Shown here in pieces: positions 5,961 through 6,076 of a stretch of DNA of 6,076 bases; position 1 is the first letter of the stretch; each line of letters begins with the position of its first letter. The stretch is from Clostridiales bacterium. GTDB lineage: Bacteria; Bacillota; Clostridia; Peptostreptococcales; Anaerovoracaceae. Location of the stretch: the NCBI GenBank assembly GCA_009785435.1, contig WQWG01000043.1, positions 1 to 6,076 of the forward strand. The letters are read 5' to 3'. The notes beneath the pieces are model-generated. The model saw only the letters and a list, made by a program, of their open reading frames with translations, was not told the origin of the DNA and searched no databases. The position numbers and the translations under genes were made by a program.

Positions 5961-6076
5961 TTAAAGACCGGATTTTTGAAGCTCGATGAACTGCTTTGCG
6001 GCTCTTGGGCTTCTTCCATTATTTCGAATGGCAAACGCTTCGGCCTTGATGAGAAGCCGTTCGTCAACCGGAACGC
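5961..6076 (-). CDS. C-terminal end of a probable DUF815-type AAA ATPase (partial)
   Basis: One minus-strand frame is open from the right edge to a TAA at 5963-5961 and encodes 37 residues (VPVDERLLIKAEAFAIRNNG, then RSPRAAKQFIELQKSGL). The other two minus frames are less convincing: one meets a stop almost at once and the other has serine-rich, unprotein-like content. The pattern of a helix followed by NGRSxRxAKQF resembles what I recall of the C-terminus of DUF815 AAA+ ATPases of Firmicutes, an uncharacterised family. The nucleotide-binding motifs would lie outside the window, so the assignment rests on a short tail. The gene is convergent with ilvD, with 25 bp between the stops, and has no evident link to branched-chain amino acids. 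Confidence 0.5.
   Translation of the reverse strand, partial: VPVDERLLIKAEAFAIRNNGRSPRAAKQFIELQKSGL

Noticed and set aside
1..6076. Mobile element, CRISPR array, tRNA or rRNA
   Set aside because: I saw no transposase or integrase motifs, no spaced direct repeats and no tRNA- or rRNA-like sequence; nearly all of the window is ordinary coding sequence.

Overview
The window carries one complete branched-chain amino acid biosynthesis cluster, ilvB-ilvN-ilvC-ilvD, all on the + strand (1018-5935). Parts of two unrelated minus-strand genes flank it. Taxon is inferred, not proven: the AGGAG-type ribosome binding sites, the Gram-positive-type LexA box, a CodY-like box and the protein types all fit a Firmicute, most likely an anaerobic Clostridia-type organism with mid-range GC.

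Left (1-797, minus strand): the N-terminal 265 residues of a radical SAM protein with a CxxxCxxC cluster motif. It resembles the family called putative DNA modification/repair radical SAM protein (rSAM_link_UDG). Its C-terminus lies beyond the window. Its own promoter (863-835, minus) is overlapped by a near-consensus Gram-positive SOS (LexA/DinR) box at 849-862. This is the most interesting observation here, because it independently suggests a DNA-damage role for a poorly characterised family.

Divergent intergenic region (798-1017): besides the SOS box it holds two short inverted repeats (898-915, 928-947) and a strong sigma-A-type promoter for ilvB (TTGACT-18-TATAAT, 951-980). The resulting leader is only about 30 nt, too short for a T-box or peptide attenuator, so control is probably at initiation.

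Centre (1018-5935): acetolactate synthase large and small subunits (IlvB, IlvN), ketol-acid reductoisomerase (IlvC, class I) and dihydroxy-acid dehydratase (IlvD). These are the first three steps common to valine and isoleucine synthesis, from pyruvate or 2-oxobutyrate to the branched 2-oxo acids. The transaminase and leu genes are not in the window. The gaps are 16 bp (ilvB-ilvN), 72 bp (ilvN-ilvC) and 12 bp (ilvC-ilvD). The 72-bp gap contains a second promoter (TTGAAA-17-TAAAAT) overlapped by a CodY-like box (13 of 15 matches), so ilvCD may be transcribed separately from ilvBN.

Right (5961-6076, minus strand): the last 37 codons of a protein resembling the C-terminus of DUF815-type AAA ATPases, convergent with ilvD and only 25 bp from its stop. 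No CRISPR array, mobile element, tRNA or rRNA was seen. The core is a conventional biosynthetic operon; the novelty lies in its regulatory sites and a few active-site or effector-site substitutions.
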